Shown here one piece after another: positions 1-7,734 of a DNA stretch of 16,722 nt. The position numbers were made by a program, and so were the translations under genes. Position 1 is the first letter of the stretch. The number at the start of each line of letters is the position of its first letter. A model generated the notes under the pieces. It did no database searches. It was not told the origin of the DNA and saw nothing but the letters and a program-made list of their open reading frames with translations. This DNA is from Candidatus Shikimatogenerans bostrichidophilus (GTDB lineage: Bacteria > Bacteroidota > Bacteroidia > Flavobacteriales > Blattabacteriaceae). Location of the stretch: positions 63,279 through 80,000 of the forward strand of contig CP099830.1 in the NCBI GenBank assembly GCA_029851325.1, given 5' to 3'.

Positions 1-68
1 ATTAAATATTTTTTATACATTTTAAATTATAATATATTATATTAATATTATAATAATATTATGTATGT

Positions 69-407
69 ATGGATAGACATTATGAAACTATAATTATATT
101 TACACCAGTTTTATCTGAAGAACAAATAAATAATGCTTATATAGAATATAAACTTTATTTAAAACAAAATAATGTTAATATTATTAAAAAAGAAAAATGG
201 GGAATGAAGAAATTAGCATATAAAATAAAAAATAAAAATAATGGGTTTTTTTTTTTATTAGAATATGTAAGTATTCCTTCATTCATAAAAATATTTAATA
301 ATAAAATATTACAAGATGAGCGTATAATTAGATTTTTAACTGTAAAAATGAATAAATATGCTATAGAATATTCATTAAATAGAAAAAATAAAAATGAAAA
401 ACAATAA
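69..407 (+). CDS. rpsF: 30S ribosomal protein S6 (bS6)
   Basis: Small-subunit protein of the platform that binds 16S rRNA as a partner of S18. The 112-residue product opens with MDRHYETIII, the typical S6 start (RHYE followed by a hydrophobic strand), has KEKWGMKKLAYKIKNK around residues 41-56 matching the family's WG.+.LAY.I stretch, and ends in a basic tail. Length is normal for a Bacteroidota S6. The ATG at 69 is chosen because it puts the conserved HYE right at the N-terminus; the ATG at 61 lies in another frame. It is the first gene of rpsF-rpsR-rplI and overlaps rpsR by 14 bases, implying coupled translation. No Shine-Dalgarno sequence precedes it. An 11-T run codes for GFFF. Stop codon UAA. 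Confidence 0.96.
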   Translation: MDRHYETIIIFTPVLSEEQINNAYIEYKLYLKQNNVNIIKKEKWGMKKLAYKIKNKNNGFFFLLEYVSIPSFIKIFNNKILQDERIIRFLTVKMNKYAIEYSLNRKNKNEKQ

Positions 408-663
408 TAAAATTAAATATTTATCACCTATAGATATTGATATAAAACGTAAAAAAAAATATTGTTTCTTTAAAAAAAGAAATATAAAATATATAGATTA
501 TAAAAATCCTGACTTTCTTCTTCAATTTATTAATGAATTCGGAAAAATATTACCTAGAAGAATAACAGGAACTTCAAAAAAATATCAAATATTATTAAAA
601 AAAGCTATAAAAAGATGTAGACATATAGGGTTATTACCTTTTATTAGTGATGAATTAAGATAA
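394..663 (+). CDS. rpsR: 30S ribosomal protein S18 (bS18)
   Basis: Small-subunit protein that pairs with S6 on the platform. The 89-residue product carries the family core: YIDYKNPDFLLQFINEFGKI (about residues 34-53), then LPRRITGTSKKYQ and the basic helix KKAIKRCRHIGLLPF near the C-terminus, matching the classic 'ILPRRxTGxxxxxQxxLxxAIKRARxxxLLPF' pattern. Length is usual. Its ATG lies 14 bases inside rpsF, so the two are very probably translated together, and rplI follows after 20 bases. Stop UAA. Nothing is missing from the RNA-binding core. Confidence 0.97.
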   Translation: MKNNNKIKYLSPIDIDIKRKKKYCFFKKRNIKYIDYKNPDFLLQFINEFGKILPRRITGTSKKYQILLKKAIKRCRHIGLLPFISDELR

Positions 664-683
664 TAAATTTATATAATAAAAAT

Positions 684-1127
684 ATGATTAAAATAATTTT
701 AAAAAAAAACATAGAGAATTTAGGCTATAAATATGATGTTTTATATGTAAAATCTGGATATGCTTTAAATTATTTAATCCCTAATCAATATGCTATAATA
801 GCAACTAAATCAGAGCAAAAAATAAATAATGAGTTATTAAAACAAAAAAAAGAAAAAATTAATTTATTGATTAATAAATATAAAAAATATATAGAATTAA
901 TTAAAAATATTAATATAACTTTTTATATTAAAAAAAAAAATAATGATAGAATTTTTGGTAGTATTACAAAAAAAGAAATAAAAAAAAAATTAGAAAATTA
1001 TAAAATTTTTATACCAAAAAATAAGATATATATAAAAAATAAAATAATTAAACATCCTGGGAAATATAAAATAAAAATAAAATTTTTTAAAAAATTAGAA
1101 ACGTTTTTAAACATCACAATTTTATAA
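684..1127 (+). CDS. rplI: 50S ribosomal protein L9 (bL9)
   Basis: Large-subunit protein at the base of the L1 stalk. The 147 residues include the N-terminal 23S rRNA-binding motif (NLGYKYDVLYVKSGYALNYL, about residues 12-31, matching 'LG..GDvV.Vk.GYaRNYLiP'), a Lys-rich connecting helix around residues 45-75, and a C-terminal domain with the expected FGSIT segment (residues 91-95). Length is standard. It is third in the ribosomal operon and ends in UAA at 1125-1127, five bases before the convergent stop of prfB, which leaves no room for a separate terminator. Confidence 0.95.
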   Translation: MIKIILKKNIENLGYKYDVLYVKSGYALNYLIPNQYAIIATKSEQKINNELLKQKKEKINLLINKYKKYIELIKNINITFYIKKKNNDRIFGSITKKEIKKKLENYKIFIPKNKIYIKNKIIKHPGKYKIKIKFFKKLETFLNITIL

Positions 1128-1132
1128 AAATA

Positions 1133-2164
1133 TTATATATATAATTTAATATATTCATTTATTATATCATCAATATCACCATTTATAATTCTATCTAAAT
1201 CTTTTGTTTTATATCCAGTTTTTAAATCTTTAATTAATTTATAAGGATGCATAATATAATTTCTAGTATGATTACCCCATTCTATCTTTTCTTTTTTTTC
1301 TATGGGTTTTTCTTTTTTTAAATTTAATAATTTCGATTTTAATATTTTTAATGCATATTCTTTATTAAATTTTTGAGATCTAGTTTTAGTACATACTATA
1401 GATATTTTCGTAGGTTTATGTATTAATCTTACTCCACTTTCTACTTTATTAACGTTTTGTCCCCCCGATCCACTAGATCTAAACGTTTGATATATAATAT
1501 CTTTATTATTTATTAATACTTTTTTATCATTTTTAATTAATGGAAATACATAAACTGAAGCAAATGATGTATGTCTTTTGTTTTTTAAATTGTCCTTTCT
1601 AATTAATTTATGGATTCCATTTTCTCCTTTTAAATATCCATATATATATTGTCCATATATTTCAAAAATAGCTGTTTTTAAACCGTTATTATTAACTACA
1701 CAAATATTTATTATGTTAAATATAAACTTATTTTTATTAGCCCATAGTTTATACATATTTAAAAGAATTTTTACCCAATTACAACTATCATATCCACCAG
1801 CTCCTGAATTAATTTGAATTATAGCATTAAAATTATCTTCTTTTTTAAAAATTATTTGTTTTAATTTATTTATTAACTTTTTAATATAATTATAATATAT
1901 AATTATATCAGAATTAATTATTTTTACATTTTCTTTTAATGATAAATTATATAATAATTTAATGTCTTTATATTTAGTTATAATTTTATAGTATATAGTT
2001 ATAATTTTATTATATTTAGATTTTTTTTTATTTAAATTTATTAATTCTTTTATATTATTTTTTTTTATAATAAATTTATTAATTTCTTTTATTTTTTTTT
2101 TTAATTTATAAATATTTATTATATTTTTAAGATTTTTTATAATTATATCAATTTTTTTTTCCAT
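1133..2164 (-). CDS. prfB: Peptide chain release factor 2 (RF2), with altered stop-recognition loop
   Basis: RF2 reads UAA and UGA in the ribosomal A site and triggers peptidyl-tRNA hydrolysis. The 343-residue product has an N-terminal helical domain (about 1-110), the [13 protein letters not shown] core motif (118-130) and the catalytic loop [18 protein letters not shown] with GGQ at 234-236. It follows RF2, not RF1, in the GIHKLIRK...RHTSFASV context. The SPF tripeptide that normally follows RK is replaced: residues 191-197 read DNLKNKR, and the loop is two residues shorter than in E. coli RF2. There is no internal UGA, so the programmed +1 frameshift known from many RF2 genes is absent. 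The start lies only 11 bases after the 3' end of tRNA-Ser. Function as RF2 is likely, but its specificity is uncertain. Confidence 0.93.
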   Translation of the reverse strand: MEKKIDIIIKNLKNIINIYKLKKKIKEINKFIIKKNNIKELINLNKKKSKYNKIITIYYKIITKYKDIKLLYNLSLKENVKIINSDIIIYYNYIKKLINKLKQIIFKKEDNFNAIIQINSGAGGYDSCNWVKILLNMYKLWANKNKFIFNIINICVVNNNGLKTAIFEIYGQYIYGYLKGENGIHKLIRKDNLKNKRHTSFASVYVFPLIKNDKKVLINNKDIIYQTFRSSGSGGQNVNKVESGVRLIHKPTKISIVCTKTRSQKFNKEYALKILKSKLLNLKKEKPIEKKEKIEWGNHTRNYIMHPYKLIKDLKTGYKTKDLDRIINGDIDDIINEYIKLYI

Positions 2165-2175
2165 TAAATATAAAA

Positions 2176-2264
2176 CGGAGAGAGAGGGATTTGAACCCCC
2201 GGAAAAATTAATATTTTTCGACGGTTTTCAAGACCGTTGCAATAAACCACTCTGCCATCTCTCC
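2176..2264 (-). tRNA. tRNA-Ser (anticodon UGA)
   Basis: A class II tRNA of 89 bases. The 7-bp acceptor stem GGAGAGA/TCTCTCC is perfect with discriminator G, as serine tRNAs require. The anticodon stem is CGGTC.../...with loop CTTGAAA, giving UGA that reads UCN codons. A long variable arm (GAAAAATATTAATTTTTC) forms a stem. The T arm is GGGGG-TTCAAAT-CCCTC with one G-U pair. CCA is not encoded. It lies directly upstream of prfB on the same strand and is probably co-transcribed with it. Confidence 0.96.
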
Positions 2265-2316
2265 TTATCTTTTTTTTTTAAAATATAATATAAATAAAAA
2301 ATAAAAAAAAATTAAT

Positions 2317-2676
2317 ATGTCTTTAAAAATTACTAAAGAATGCATAAATTGTGGGGCATGTGAATTAGAATGTCCTAATAAAGCTATCTATGAAGGAGGG
2401 AAAAAATGGAGTATTTCAGAAGGTACATCTATAAAAAATGATTATATATATAAAGGAAAAATTATTTTAAAAAATAAAAAATATAAACCTATATCAAAGG
2501 ATATATATTATATCGTAAAAGAAAAATGTACTGAATGTATAGGATTTTTTAAATATCCACAATGTGCTGCTGTATGTCCTGTAGATTGTTGTGTAAAAGA
2601 CAAAAAAAATAAAGAAAGTATAAAAACTTTAATTAAAAAAAAAAGTATTTTACATAAAGAAAATAATAAATTATAA
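2317..2676 (+). CDS. 2[4Fe-4S] ferredoxin, Bacteroidota type (YfhL-like)
   Basis: Small cytoplasmic electron carrier. Two four-iron cluster motifs are visible in 119 residues: CINCGACELECP (residues 9-20, C..C..C...CP), and CTECIGFFKYPQCAAVCP (about 71-88), in which the third Cys is displaced by an insertion, the hallmark of this family, followed by VDCC. The region between (IYEGGKKW...GTS) and the C-terminal LIKKKSILH resemble Flavobacteriia ferredoxins of about 115-120 residues, so it looks complete. Its redox partner cannot be told from the context; Fe-S cluster assembly or a biosynthetic reductase are possibilities. It is a lone plus-strand gene between two minus-strand tRNAs, and its UAA is one base from the 3' end of the convergent tRNA. 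Confidence 0.9.
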   Translation: MSLKITKECINCGACELECPNKAIYEGGKKWSISEGTSIKNDYIYKGKIILKNKKYKPISKDIYYIVKEKCTECIGFFKYPQCAAVCPVDCCVKDKKNKESIKTLIKKKSILHKENNKL

Positions 2677-2677
2677 A

Positions 2678-2749
2678 TGACGTAAGGGGGATTTGAACCC
2701 CCGACTTTTGGATTATGAGACCAATACTCTACCACTGAGTTATTACGTC
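2678..2749 (-). tRNA. tRNA with CAU anticodon, probably elongator Met
   Basis: A 72-base cloverleaf with perfect acceptor stem GACGTAA/TTACGTC, discriminator A, D stem ACTC/GAGT, anticodon loop CTCATAA (CAU) and T arm GGGGG-TTCAAAT-CCCCC. It is not the initiator: position 1 pairs with 72 (G-C), and the three G-C pairs of the initiator anticodon stem are missing. Pair 31-39 is a U-U mismatch. CAU tRNAs may read AUG (elongator Met) or, after lysidine modification, AUA (Ile2). Acceptor pair 4-69 is G-C, unlike the C4-G69 favoured by TilS, so elongator Met is the weak preference. CCA is not encoded. Confidence 0.9.
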
Positions 2750-2810
2750 TTTTATTTATTTTCTACAATATTAAAATAATAATATTATTATATAATAAAA
2801 ATTAATTTAA

Positions 2811-3935
2811 ATGTATAATAAAAATATATTAATAGGAATATTTAAAAATAACAAAAATAAATCTATTGAATATTTAAATGAATTAAATAATTTATTATCC
2901 CTTTTTAAAGGGATAGTATATAAAACTTTTTTACAAAGACGATTAAAACCTAATAATTTAACTTTTGTAGGTAAAGGATACTTAGATAAAATTAGTATAT
3001 ATGTAAAAAAAAAATTTATAGATACTGTAATATTTGATGACGAATTATCTTTAAGTCAATATAATAATATTGAAAAAAAATTAAAATGTTTTATTTCAGA
3101 TAGAACTAAATTAATTTTAGATATATTTTCATATAGAGCTAAAACTTCTTATGCTAAAATACAAGTAAAATTAGCAAAATATCAATATTTATTACCTAGA
3201 CTAAAAAATATGTGGAGTCATTTAGAAAGACAAAAAGGAGGAATAGGATTACGTGGACCAGGGGAAAAAGAAATAGAAACTGATAGAAGATTAATAAGAC
3301 AAAAGATAATAAATTTAAAAAAAAAATTAAAAAAAATTAATAATCAAATATTTATACAAAGAAAAAATAGAATTAATCAAATTTCTTTATCTTTAGTAGG
3401 ATATACTAATGTCGGTAAAACGACTATAATAAATAAAATAACTAAACAAAAATTATTTACAGATAATAAATTATTTACTACTTTAGATACGAATGTTAAT
3501 AAATTTTACTTTAAAAATAAAAAATTTCTATTAATAGATACTATAGGGTTTTTAAGAAAAATTCCTACTAAATTAATAGAATCATTTAAATCTTCTATTA
3601 TAGAAATACAAAATTCTGATATTATTTTACATATAATTGATATCTCTACTACTTTTATATTAGATAAATTTTTATATGTTACAAACTTTTTGTTTAATGA
3701 ATTAAAGGTATATAATAAAAATATAATTATAGTATTTAATAAAATAGATAAAATTAAAAATTTTAATATTTTTTTTATAAAAAAAATTTTTGGTATTAAA
3801 ATTTTTAAAAATAAATATTTAATATATAAAAAAAAAAGAATGATATATATATGTATATCTACTAAAAATCGTAATTATATATTAAAATTAAAAAGTTTAA
3901 TATATAATGTTACATTAAAAATAAATAAAATTTAA
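2811..3935 (+). CDS. hflX: GTPase HflX (ribosome splitting/rescue)
   Basis: HflX binds 50S subunits and, in E. coli, splits stalled 70S ribosomes under stress. The 374-residue protein has the N-terminal HflX domain, the family signature GGIGLRGPGEKEIETDRR (143-160), a Lys-rich coiled-coil linker (about 160-185), and an intact G domain: G1 GYTNVGKTT (197-205), G2 TTLDT (223-227), G3 DTIGF (243-247), G4 NKID (310-313), and a G5-like STKN near 348. The C-terminus is short and basic. Start at ATG 2811 is the first in frame and gives a typical ILIGIF beginning. It is a single plus-strand gene; its UAA ends one base from the 3' end of the convergent tRNA at 3937. Confidence 0.95.
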   Translation: MYNKNILIGIFKNNKNKSIEYLNELNNLLSLFKGIVYKTFLQRRLKPNNLTFVGKGYLDKISIYVKKKFIDTVIFDDELSLSQYNNIEKKLKCFISDRTKLILDIFSYRAKTSYAKIQVKLAKYQYLLPRLKNMWSHLERQKGGIGLRGPGEKEIETDRRLIRQKIINLKKKLKKINNQIFIQRKNRINQISLSLVGYTNVGKTTIINKITKQKLFTDNKLFTTLDTNVNKFYFKNKKFLLIDTIGFLRKIPTKLIESFKSSIIEIQNSDIILHIIDISTTFILDKFLYVTNFLFNELKVYNKNIIIVFNKIDKIKNFNIFFIKKIFGIKIFKNKYLIYKKKRMIYICISTKNRNYILKLKSLIYNVTLKINKI

Positions 3936-3936
3936 A

Positions 3937-4010
3937 TGGTCTCGGCTGGATTTGAACCAGCGACCTCTTGATTATGAGTCAAGTGCTATAACCAACTAAG
4001 CTACGAGACC
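3937..4010 (-). tRNA. tRNA with CAU anticodon, possibly tRNA-Ile2 (lysidine-modified)
   Basis: A 74-base cloverleaf: acceptor GGTCTCG/CGAGACC, discriminator A, D arm AGCTTAGTTGGTTATAGC, anticodon stem CTTGA/TCAAG with loop CTCATAA (CAU), T arm GCTGG-TTCAAAT-CCAGC. G1-C72 pairing excludes the initiator. The variable and T region (GGTCGCTGGTTCAA) resembles E. coli tRNA-Ile2, and C4-G69 is a TilS-favoured pair, so Ile2 reading AUA is a reasonable guess; elongator Met is the alternative. It follows ileS by 31 bases on the same strand. CCA is not encoded. Confidence 0.9.
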
Positions 4011-4041
4011 TTTTAATATATTATAAATATAAAATAATTTT

Positions 4042-7000
4042 TTAAATTAAAAAATTATTCTTTTTTTTTATAAAAAAATATATATAATTATTATTATATA
4101 TAATTTTATTTTTTATTTTTTTTTTTTTATTTGATATTATTTTTAAAGCTAAAGTTTCATTTAATATTATTCTTTTATATTTTTTTATTACTTTATATAA
4201 GAATTTATAATTTTTATTATATAAATAAATAATAATTGTATCTGTTATTTTTAATTTTTTTTTCTTTCTTAATATTTGTATTTGCCTAATAAAATCTCTT
4301 ACCCAACCTTCTATTTTTAAATCTTTTGTTATATTAGTATCTAAAATAATAATCGTATTATCATTAGTATACATAATTAAATTCTTATTTATATTTTCAT
4401 TATATATATATATATCGTTTATAGATAACTTTATTTTATTTTTTAAATATATATATCGTTTATGTTCAAAATTTTCTATCTCTTTTTGAGTTAAATTATT
4501 AATAAGTTTTGTAATTTCTTTAATTTTATTTTTATATTTTGGCCCTAAAATTCTATAATTTATTTTTATTCTTTTTTTTATATATTTTTTTATTTCTTTA
4601 ATATTTATTAATTTTATATGTTTTACATTAACTTCTTTCTTTAAGATTTTTAATAAATCTTTATCTTTATAAATATTATTATTATAAAAATTTTTAACTA
4701 TATATACATTATTTAATGCTTGTCTAACTTTTATATTCTTTTTTTTCCTTAAAGATAATATTATACTAGAATATTTTCTAATATATAACATCTTTTTCTC
4801 AATTTCTTTATTAATATATTTATTATAACTTTTTGGATAATTATTATATATTATACTTTTTTTATTAAATAATTTTATATATATATATTCCATAAAAAAA
4901 GGGGAAATAGGATAAGAAATTTCTAAAACTTTTTTTATACAGATAAATAAAGTATAATATGCAGATAGTTTATTATTATCATGATTAGATTTCCAAAATC
5001 TTCTTCTTGATAATCTAACATACCAATTACTTAAATCATGTAGGACAAATTTATTTATATATCTAGTTATATTAGTAAGAGAAAATAATTTATAAAATTT
5101 ATATATTTTAGCTAATAAATTATTTAATTTAGAAAGAATCCATTTATCTATATATTTATAATTGATTTTTATATTTTTTAATTTATTAAAATTTAAATTA
5201 TCAATTTTTGAATAATTATAAATAAATAAATAAATATTATATAATGTATTAAAAAATTTATTTTTAATTTTTTTTATATCTTCTATATTAAATTTTATAT
5301 TTTTACTAGGATTATTCTTATATATAATATACCATCTTACACTATCTACACCATATTTATTTAAAATTTTAAATGGATTTAATGTATTACCCTTACTTTT
5401 TGACATTTTTTTTCCATTTTTATCTAATATTATACCTAATGGTAAGATATTTTTATAAGATATTGACTTAGATATTATTGTAGATATAATATGTAATGTA
5501 AAAAACCACCCTCTAATTTGATCGATACCTTCACTTATAAAATCTGATGGAAATATTTTTTTTTTATCTATTAACGTTTTATTCTCAAATGGATAATGAA
5601 ACTGAGCATAAGAAGATGATCCAGAATCAAACCATACATCAATAACATCAGACTCTCTATACATTTTTTTACCCATTTTAGAAGATAAAATTACATTATC
5701 TAATATGTCTTTATGTAAATTAATTTTATTATAATTAAAACTTTTTTTTTTAAAGGGATTTTCTACCATATATCCCAATTTTATAGACTTATCTATTTCA
5801 TAAGATAATTCTTTTAAAGATCCTATTACCAAATATTCTTTTTTTTTTTTAGTACTCCATATAGGTAAAGGCGTTCCCCAATATCTAGATCTTGATATAT
5901 TCCAATCTTTTATATCCTTTAACCAATCTTCAAATTTTTTTTTTATTAAAGTTCTAGTACACCAATTAATATTTTTACTTAAATTTAAAATTTTATTTTT
6001 AATTTTAGTTAAATTAATAAACCAGGATTTTATAGGATAATATATTATAGGCTTGTTAGTTCTCCAACAATGTGGATAAACCTGAATATGTTTTTTAATT
6101 TTTAATATTTTTTTTTCTTTTTTTAAAATTTTTATAATTTTTTTATCTACTGAAAATTTTTTATTATTATCATCATAATAACTTTCTTTTATATATTTTC
6201 CACCTAATCCAAAAGGAACTTCTTTAATAAATCTACCATATTTATCTACTATAGGTATTATATCTTTATTCTTCTTTTTATAAAATATATTTGATATATT
6301 GTTTTTTTTAGCAATTTCATAATCATCTTTCCCAAAAGTAGGCGATATATGTATTATACCTGTCCCTATATCTTCTTTAATTATATTTAAGGTATCATTT
6401 ATTATAACAAATTTTTTATTATTATCTAATGGTTTAAACCAATCTAATAATTGATAATATTTTAATCCAACTATTTTTTCTCCTAAAAATCTATATAATA
6501 TTTTATATTTGGTTTTAGTTTTAAATACATTATCTATAGCTTTTTCTGCTATAATAATATTTATTTTTTTTATCTCTATTATTAAATAATATATATTTCC
6601 TTTAATTAATAAAGCAGTATTTGATGGTAATGTCCATGGCGTAGTTGTCCATACTAATAAATATATTTTATTCTTAATATTACTTAAAAATGAACTTTTT
6701 TTTTTCAATTTAAATAATACATATATAGACAATACCTTAATTTTTTTATTAGTATTGGGAAAATTTAATTCTAAATAACTAATAGATGTACCAGCCATAG
6801 GAGAATACGGCAATACTTTATAGGCTTTATATAATAATTTTTTTTTATAAATTTGCTTAATTATCCACCATATACTTTCTATATATCTACTATCATAAGT
6901 AATATAATAATTCTTTTCATTAAAAAAATATCCTATTCTATTTGTGAATTTTTTCCATATATTTAAATTTTTTTTTACAAAAGCTTTACATATTCTGTTA

Positions 7001-7326
7001 TAATATTTAATAGGTATTTTATTGCCTATATCTTTTTTATTAATTTTTAATTTTGTTTCTACTGATAATTCAATAGGTAACCCATGAGTATCCCATCCTA
7101 ATTTATTAATAACTTCATAATTATTCATAGTATAAAATCTATAAATAATATCTTTTATTATCCTAGAATAAATATGATGTATACCAGGTTTCCCATTCAT
7201 AGATGGAGGTCCATCATAAATTATAAATTTCCTTTTATTGTAATGTTTATAATTTATAATTTTTTTTCTTTTCCAATAATTAAAAATTCTTTTATATATT
7301 TTATATAAATTTAATTTATTATTCAA
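4042..7326 (-). CDS. ileS: Isoleucyl-tRNA synthetase
   Basis: Class I synthetase that charges tRNA-Ile and edits misacylated Val. In 1094 residues: class I entry PPSMNGKPGIHH (40-51), the PGIHH form of HIGH seen in Bacteroidota; CP1 editing domain with WTTTPWTLPSN and HISPTFGKDDY, including the conserved Asp; VIDVWFDSGSSSYAQFHYP; KMSKS at 640-644 within GKKMSKSKGN; then the anticodon-binding helices with LSNWYVRLSRRRFW, and a C-terminal domain containing EGWVRDFIRQIQ. The length and PGIHH signature suggest the longer, eukaryote-like IleS group. Catalytic and editing elements are all visible. It lies downstream of rpsT and tRNA-Glu, with a 42-base leader after the tRNA, and upstream of a CAU tRNA. 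Stop UAA. Confidence 0.97.
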   Translation of the reverse strand: MNNKLNLYKIYKRIFNYWKRKKIINYKHYNKRKFIIYDGPPSMNGKPGIHHIYSRIIKDIIYRFYTMNNYEVINKLGWDTHGLPIELSVETKLKINKKDIGNKIPIKYYNRICKAFVKKNLNIWKKFTNRIGYFFNEKNYYITYDSRYIESIWWIIKQIYKKKLLYKAYKVLPYSPMAGTSISYLELNFPNTNKKIKVLSIYVLFKLKKKSSFLSNIKNKIYLLVWTTTPWTLPSNTALLIKGNIYYLIIEIKKINIIIAEKAIDNVFKTKTKYKILYRFLGEKIVGLKYYQLLDWFKPLDNNKKFVIINDTLNIIKEDIGTGIIHISPTFGKDDYEIAKKNNISNIFYKKKNKDIIPIVDKYGRFIKEVPFGLGGKYIKESYYDDNNKKFSVDKKIIKILKKEKKILKIKKHIQVYPHCWRTNKPIIYYPIKSWFINLTKIKNKILNLSKNINWCTRTLIKKKFEDWLKDIKDWNISRSRYWGTPLPIWSTKKKKEYLVIGSLKELSYEIDKSIKLGYMVENPFKKKSFNYNKINLHKDILDNVILSSKMGKKMYRESDVIDVWFDSGSSSYAQFHYPFENKTLIDKKKIFPSDFISEGIDQIRGWFFTLHIISTIISKSISYKNILPLGIILDKNGKKMSKSKGNTLNPFKILNKYGVDSVRWYIIYKNNPSKNIKFNIEDIKKIKNKFFNTLYNIYLFIYNYSKIDNLNFNKLKNIKINYKYIDKWILSKLNNLLAKIYKFYKLFSLTNITRYINKFVLHDLSNWYVRLSRRRFWKSNHDNNKLSAYYTLFICIKKVLEISYPISPFFMEYIYIKLFNKKSIIYNNYPKSYNKYINKEIEKKMLYIRKYSSIILSLRKKKNIKVRQALNNVYIVKNFYNNNIYKDKDLLKILKKEVNVKHIKLINIKEIKKYIKKRIKINYRILGPKYKNKIKEITKLINNLTQKEIENFEHKRYIYLKNKIKLSINDIYIYNENINKNLIMYTNDNTIIILDTNITKDLKIEGWVRDFIRQIQILRKKKKLKITDTIIIYLYNKNYKFLYKVIKKYKRIILNETLALKIISNKKKKIKNKIIYNNNYIYFFIKKKNNFLI

Positions 7327-7368
7327 AATTAAAATATTTTATTAAATAAAAATAAGTTAAGAAAAATA

Positions 7369-7440
7369 TAGCCCATAGGGGAATTGAACCCCTCTTTCCA
7401 GAATGAAAATCTGACGTCCTAACCAATAGACTAATGGGCC
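7369..7440 (-). tRNA. tRNA-Glu (anticodon UUC)
   Basis: A 72-base tRNA: acceptor GGCCCAT/ATGGGCT with a G1-U72 wobble that, as I recall them, also occurs in Bacteroidota tRNA-Glu; D stem GTCT/GGAC; anticodon stem TCAGA/TCTGG with loop TTTTCAT (UUC); T arm AGGGG-TTCAATT-CCCCT; discriminator A. CCA is not encoded. Its first base (7440) is also the last base of the rpsT stop codon, so RNase P cleavage at the mature 5' end would cut inside that codon. Confidence 0.97.
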
Positions 7441-7703
7441 TAATATTTATTTATTAAATTAGATAATTTACTTTTTATTCTCGATACTTTATTACAATGT
7501 AATATTTTTTTTTTTTTTAATTTATCTAACATAGAAAATAATATTGATACTTTTTTTAAAAGTACATTTTTATCTAATTTATGAAAAATTAAATCTTTTT
7601 TAAACTTTTTTATAAATGTTTTAGCTGTTCTATATTTATATCTATTATATCTTTTTTCTTTTATATTTTTTCTTTGTCTTTTTAATACTGATTTACTAGA
7701 CAT
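7440..7703 (-). CDS. rpsT: 30S ribosomal protein S20 (bS20)
   Basis: Small-subunit protein that binds 16S rRNA early in assembly. The 87 residues are highly basic and helical and start with MSSKSVLKRQRKNIKEKRYN, matching the S20 opening (K.S..KR.R....R...N), followed by long helices and the C-terminal LHCNKVSRIKSKLSNLIN, the usual 'ihkN.AaR.KSRL...i' end. Length is normal. The stop is UAG (7442-7440 on the minus strand), and its G is base 1 of tRNA-Glu. aroA ends 31 bases upstream, so rpsT probably shares its transcript and that of the tRNA-ileS unit downstream. Confidence 0.95.
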   Translation of the reverse strand: MSSKSVLKRQRKNIKEKRYNRYKYRTAKTFIKKFKKDLIFHKLDKNVLLKKVSILFSMLDKLKKKKILHCNKVSRIKSKLSNLINKY

Positions 7704-7734
7704 TTTTAATATCTATTAATTTAATATAATATAA

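Noticed and set aside
1..68. Promoter upstream of rpsF
   Set aside because: The stretch is almost pure A/T, so any -10 or Bacteroidota -7-like match would be expected by chance; no supportable call.
1574..1594. UGA reassigned to Trp as the explanation for the odd RF2
   Set aside because: All visible Trp residues at conserved positions use UGG, no in-frame UGA occurs in the core genes, and ybeY stops at UGA at its expected length.
2508..2735. Minus-strand open frame overlapping the end of fdx and the CAU tRNA
   Set aside because: Its N-terminal part is translated tRNA sequence and the rest is antisense to the ferredoxin cluster motif.
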